This document shows positions 5,550 through 8,258 of a stretch of DNA of 8,258 nt, piece after piece (position 1 is the first letter of the stretch; every line of letters begins with the position of its first letter). The notes beneath the pieces were generated by a model, which saw nothing but the letters and a program-made list of their open reading frames with translations, was not told the origin of the DNA and searched no databases. A program made the translations under genes and the position numbers. Source of the stretch: Clostridiales bacterium UBA1248 (GTDB taxonomy: Bacteria > Bacillota > Clostridia > Oscillospirales > CAG-272); NCBI GenBank assembly GCA_002308615.1, contig DBWC01000115.1, forward strand, positions 1-8,258, written 5' to 3'.

Positions 5550-6905
5550 TTATTTAATATCCTTAATACTCGTTATCTTTACGTCGGAGGCTACCAGAAC
5601 AACCGTGTCTCCCTTTGATATCACGTCGTCGCCGGACGGGATTATGATCTGATCCTTGTGGGCGATACAGATGATAAGCACGCCTCTTCTGGGCTTGAGC
5701 TTTTTGAGCGGGATGCCGGTAAGCCCGTCTATCTCGTCTTTTATTACGATCTCGATCGCTTCGGCCTTCTCATCCATTATTTTATGTATGGATTCTATCT
5801 CTTCATCACCTGACGCGTTCATTTTTGATCTTACGTAGCGCAGGATATATCCCGCTGTGGATGATTTGGGCGATACGACGCTGTCTATGCCGACGCTTTT
5901 GAAAAAGTCGACGTACTGCATCTGGTTTATAAGCGTCACGACCTTGGGCACGCCTATCGATTTGGCGTACATCGATACTATCGCGTTTTCCTCGTCCGCG
6001 TCGGACAGAGCCAGAAACGCATCCGTGCGCTCGATGCCTTCTTCAAGCAAAACGTCCTGTCTCGTCGCGTTGCCGCAGACTACGCGGCAGTCGAAACGGC
6101 TTGACATATCTCTGCAAATCTCTTTGTTTTTTTCAAGAACTACGGATGAGAATTTGCTCTTTTTGAGAAGACCTTCGAGATAATACGTCACGCGGCTGCC
6201 GCCGAATATCATTATGTCTTTGAGCTTATGGCGGTAAATGCCTGCCGCCTTAAAGAACGCTCGCGTGTCTTCCTCGGACGCCGTCACGCCCAAAACGTCG
6301 CCTTCTTCTATATGGTATCCGCCGGACGGGATTATGACCTCGGAGCCGCGCAGAACGCAGCAGACAAGGAATTTCATCTTCAGCTCGGAACGCAGCTCGT
6401 ATAACGTTTTGCCTAAAAACGGCGAATCCGGACCTATCGCAAACTCGGCAAGCTCAACTCTGCCGCGGCAGAACGTCTCAAGCTTTGCGGCTGACGGGAA
6501 ACGCAGCGTGCGGTATATTTCCTTAGCCGCGTAAAACTCCGGGTTTATGGTAAGAGAAAGGTTCATATCCGTGCGCATCAGCTGCATGAAATCGGAATAC
6601 TCCGGGTTTCTCACACGCGCTATCGTATGATGAGCGCCGAGCTTGCGCGCGGCGGAGCAGCAAAGGATATTTATTTCGTCGCTCGCGGTCACGGCTATAA
6701 CGAGATACGCCTTGTCAACGCCGGCTTTACGGAGGACCGAAATGCTCGCGCCGCTGCCGTCCACGCCGTAAACGTCGTACGTGTTGCACAGCTCCGTCAT
6801 TACGGTGGCGTCCTCGTCCACGACCGTTATGTTATGTCCTTCCTTTGAAAGCTGGGCGCATATGGCCGATCCGACCGTTCCGCAGCCTATTATAACTATA
6901 TTCAT
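5550..6905 (-). CDS. trkA: Trk potassium system peripheral protein TrkA (two RCK units)
   Basis: The protein has 451 residues with the duplicated RCK_N/RCK_C layout of TrkA (E. coli TrkA is of similar size). The first Rossmann unit has GCGTVG (7-12) and VVDED with D30, a complete dinucleotide-binding signature. RCK_C1 spans about 145-220 (FLGKTLYELR, then IIPSGGYHIEEGDVLGV). The second Rossmann unit begins near 230; its glycine motif reads GGSRVT (235-240), so the second and last glycines are lost, though an acidic E258 is kept (VVLEKN). RCK_C2 spans about 375-451 (LTGIPLKKLKP, IIPSGDDVISKGDTVVLV). It is a cytoplasmic ring protein that binds NAD(H) or ATP/ADP and gates TrkH-type pores. It is the first gene of the operon, about 34 bases after the predicted transcription start. 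The Shine-Dalgarno is modest (GGATGGAT, about 10 bases before the ATG). Confidence 0.92.
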   Translation of the reverse strand: MNIVIIGCGTVGSAICAQLSKEGHNITVVDEDATVMTELCNTYDVYGVDGSGASISVLRKAGVDKAYLVIAVTASDEINILCCSAARKLGAHHTIARVRNPEYSDFMQLMRTDMNLSLTINPEFYAAKEIYRTLRFPSAAKLETFCRGRVELAEFAIGPDSPFLGKTLYELRSELKMKFLVCCVLRGSEVIIPSGGYHIEEGDVLGVTASEEDTRAFFKAAGIYRHKLKDIMIFGGSRVTYYLEGLLKKSKFSSVVLEKNKEICRDMSSRFDCRVVCGNATRQDVLLEEGIERTDAFLALSDADEENAIVSMYAKSIGVPKVVTLINQMQYVDFFKSVGIDSVVSPKSSTAGYILRYVRSKMNASGDEEIESIHKIMDEKAEAIEIVIKDEIDGLTGIPLKKLKPRRGVLIICIAHKDQIIIPSGDDVISKGDTVVLVASDVKITSIKDIK

Positions 6906-6929
6906 TTTAATAAAAATCCATCCTTAAGC

Positions 6930-6945
6930 ATAATACCGGTATTAT
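6930..6945. promoter_or_regulatory. 16-bp perfect palindrome, candidate operator of the trk/ktr operon
   Basis: ATAATACCGGTATTAT reads the same on both strands with no spacer. It begins one base after the predicted -10 box of the trkA promoter and covers the predicted start of transcription near 6939. A dimeric repressor bound here would block the operon. The sequence is seen directly; the operator role and the regulator are inferred. It does not resemble the inverted repeat at the XRE gene (ACACCT-N6-AGGTGT), so that regulator is not an obvious candidate. Confidence 0.55.
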
Positions 6946-6974
6946 ATTTTACCACTTTTAATAAAAAATTGCAA
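6946..6974 (-). promoter_or_regulatory. Promoter of the trkA-ktrB-ktrA-trkH-isomerase operon
   Basis: On the minus strand TTGCAA (6969-6974) and TAAAAT (6946-6951) are 17 bases apart, and TGG immediately before the -10 makes an extended -10 element. A perfect TATAAT at 6941-6946 is an alternative -10 but has no -35 at normal spacing. Transcription would start near 6939, giving a leader of about 34 bases, too short for a c-di-AMP or other known riboswitch. The promoter stands back to back with the serpin promoter, with 18 bases between the two -35 boxes. Confidence 0.6.
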
Positions 6975-6992
6975 GAGGTTACGCATAAAAAC

Positions 6993-7021
6993 TTGACATA
7001 TGATAAAAAAAAGAGTATAAT
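6993..7021 (+). promoter_or_regulatory. Perfect consensus sigma-A promoter of the serpin gene
   Basis: TTGACA (6993-6998) and TATAAT (7016-7021) are separated by exactly 17 bases, a 12-of-12 match to the housekeeping consensus. The spacer is AT-rich. Transcription should start near 7028, leaving a leader of about 49 bases. The strength of the match suggests high constitutive expression unless a repressor acts. Confidence 0.85.
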
Positions 7022-7032
7022 AATAGAAAAAT

Positions 7033-7059
7033 ACGGTACCCCGTGCATTAAATTACGGG
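7033..7059 (+). promoter_or_regulatory. Short alternative hairpins in the serpin leader
   Basis: ACGG (7033-7036) can pair with CCGT (7041-7044) around a 4-base loop, or CCCGT (7040-7044) can pair with ACGGG (7055-7059) around a 10-base loop. The two share CCGT and exclude each other. They lie a few bases before the likely ribosome binding site AGAGG (7063-7067). The stems are only 4-5 bp, so this could be chance. Confidence 0.2.
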
Positions 7060-7076
7060 AAAAGAGGCGAAAAAAC

Positions 7077-8258
7077 ATGAGACTAAAAAAAATAATTTCA
7101 ATATTTCTTTCAGCGTTGCTGCTTTTGTCTTTTTCGTCATGCGATAAAACGGCGGTCGTCAAGCTTGCGTCGGGCGAGGTCGACGAGGCGTATGAGCCGG
7201 AGCACGACAGCGCCGCGTATATCGACTTTGCTCTCAAGCTCGTAAAAAGCGCCGCGTCGGAACGCGGTAAAAACGCGGCTGTGTCTCCTTACTCGATTCT
7301 GTCCGCTTTGACTGTGCTCGCAAACGGAGCGGGCGGGGAAAGCCGCGCGCAGATAGAAAGGGCGACGGGTTATACTTTGGACGCGCTCAATTCGGAGACC
7401 GGTTATCTTATAAGACAGAGTGAAAATGAAAACGGTCTCGCGCTTAAAACCGTAAACAGCATATTCGTAAAAAACGAAGGACTGATAAAAGAAAACGCTT
7501 ATCTTACCGGTTCGGATCTGTATCTGCGGATCAATGGCAAAAATCCCGTAAAATTCATAAACAACCTGTGCTCGGAAAATACGAACGGCGCGATAAGCAA
7601 AGCCGTTGAGAACGTCTCCGATACGGATCTTCTGATACTCGGCACGTTTATGTTCGACTGCGCCTGGAACGAGATATACGAGGAAAAGGACATCAAAACG
7701 CGCAGCTTCAAAAACTACGACGGCACGGAAACGGACGTAAAGATACTCTGCTCAAAGGAAAACATCATAACGAGCGACGAATACATAGGCTTCAATAAGA
7801 AATACAAAAACGAAAATTACTGCTTTACCGCGATAATGCCTAAGGATGAAAGCGTTGATATTTACGATTTTCTTGAAAGCATAGACAAAGAAAAATGGGC
7901 GCGTATATACGCGGACCAGAAGGGAGTCATGGTCGCGGTCAGATTCCCGGAGTTTTACGCGGACTGCGGGAACGACACCGTAAGAGTGCTTAAGGATCTC
8001 GGCGTGACGGACGTGTTCGATCCGGAAAAGGCGGATCTGTCCGGGCTCTGTTCAGCTGAAACGTATCTCGGCGACTTTTTAGAGATCAGCCGCGTGCAGA
8101 TCAACAGAAAAGGCACTGGAGACCCGGAAAACGATCTTTTCAAGGAACGCGGCACGGAGGCTTTGCCGTATTATGACCTGATATTCATGGACCGTCCTTT
8201 CATCTTCGCCGTTACAGACGAGAGTACGCTTTCGCCGATATATATCGGCGTGGTAGCC
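7077..8258 (+). CDS. Serpin-family lipoprotein (3' end outside window)
   Basis: The frame is open for 394 codons to the window edge. AGAGG lies nine bases before the ATG. Residues 1-22 are a lipoprotein signal: MRLKK, a hydrophobic run, then FSSC with the lipidated Cys22, so the mature protein should be anchored on the outer face of the membrane. A serpin fold follows from about residue 45: AAVSPYSILSAL (S70 and S73 match the conserved shutter serines), TDLLILGTFMFDCAW (W197), TRSFKNYDG, CFTAIMP and, at the end, MDRPFIFAVTDESTLSPIYIGVV, the usual serpin C-terminus, so few codons are missing. Serpins normally trap serine or cysteine proteases with a reactive loop. Here that loop (about 346-371) is atypical: the hinge reads RKGTGDPEN instead of the Ala-rich EEGTEAAAA, and the shutter Asn and His are Gly189 and Glu336. 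Fold assignment is firm; inhibitory activity is doubtful. It is transcribed divergently from the potassium operon and has no evident functional tie to it. Confidence 0.88.
   Translation, partial: MRLKKIISIFLSALLLLSFSSCDKTAVVKLASGEVDEAYEPEHDSAAYIDFALKLVKSAASERGKNAAVSPYSILSALTVLANGAGGESRAQIERATGYTLDALNSETGYLIRQSENENGLALKTVNSIFVKNEGLIKENAYLTGSDLYLRINGKNPVKFINNLCSENTNGAISKAVENVSDTDLLILGTFMFDCAWNEIYEEKDIKTRSFKNYDGTETDVKILCSKENIITSDEYIGFNKKYKNENYCFTAIMPKDESVDIYDFLESIDKEKWARIYADQKGVMVAVRFPEFYADCGNDTVRVLKDLGVTDVFDPEKADLSGLCSAETYLGDFLEISRVQINRKGTGDPENDLFKERGTEALPYYDLIFMDRPFIFAVTDESTLSPIYIGVVA

Noticed and set aside
2302..5557. Many plus-strand frames of 60-267 codons across the trk/ktr operon
   Set aside because: All are antisense or out-of-frame shadows of strongly recognised membrane and RCK proteins, and none has a credible start site or protein family.
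6906..6939. c-di-AMP (ydaO-type) or other riboswitch before the potassium operon
   Set aside because: The predicted leader is about 34 bases, far too short, and the intergenic region contains no ydaO-like conserved elements.
6902..7237. Minus-strand 111-codon frame overlapping the trkA start and the serpin 5' end
   Set aside because: It is antisense to the serpin signal peptide and crosses both promoters, and has no recognisable domain. The serpin reading on the plus strand is clearly the real one.
7499..8155. Two minus-strand frames (7499-7711 and 7955-8155)
   Set aside because: Both are shadows of the serpin coding sequence, with no ribosome binding site or domain.

Overview
The window looks like a chromosomal piece from a low-to-mid GC Gram-positive bacterium, most likely an uncultured member of the Clostridia (Bacillota). 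The reasons are strong AGGAG-type ribosome binding sites, near-consensus sigma-A promoters, a Ktr-type potassium channel pair, a lipoprotein signal on the serpin, and frequent ATA, GCG and AAA codons. The assignment is an inference; there is no rRNA or marker gene here.

Layout: bases 1-163 are non-coding. They carry a dense set of potential DNA/RNA structures: a four-tract G-quadruplex motif followed by several hairpins. Bases 164-1171 (minus) encode a membrane-anchored Cro/C1-type regulator with its own near-perfect promoter and an inverted repeat over its ribosome binding site. Bases 1261-6905 (minus) form one tightly packed five-gene operon, read right to left: trkA (two-domain RCK protein), ktrB (potassium-translocating subunit, TTG start), ktrA (one-domain RCK protein), trkH (second potassium-translocating subunit) and a TIM-barrel sugar phosphate isomerase/epimerase-like protein. 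Spacings are 4, 18 and 8 bases, and the last junction is a TAATG stop/start overlap. Bases 6906-7076 hold divergent, back-to-back promoters. Bases 7077-8258 (plus) encode a serpin-family lipoprotein that runs off the right edge, probably within a few codons of its end.

How the genes work together: TrkH/KtrB are monovalent-cation pores that need cytoplasmic RCK rings (TrkA/KtrA) for gating by nucleotides. The operon supplies two pores and two ring proteins of different architecture, in the interleaved order ring-pore-ring-pore. A 16-bp perfect palindrome lies over the predicted transcription start of this operon and is the best operator candidate in the window. The last gene, an isomerase-like protein, is translationally coupled to trkH but has no obvious link to potassium transport.

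The points most worth following up are the serpin, whose shutter and hinge residues are unlike those of inhibitory serpins, the 16-bp palindrome, the regulator's leader hairpin, and the structured G-rich left edge. I see no CRISPR array, insertion sequence, tRNA, rRNA or recognised defence system.
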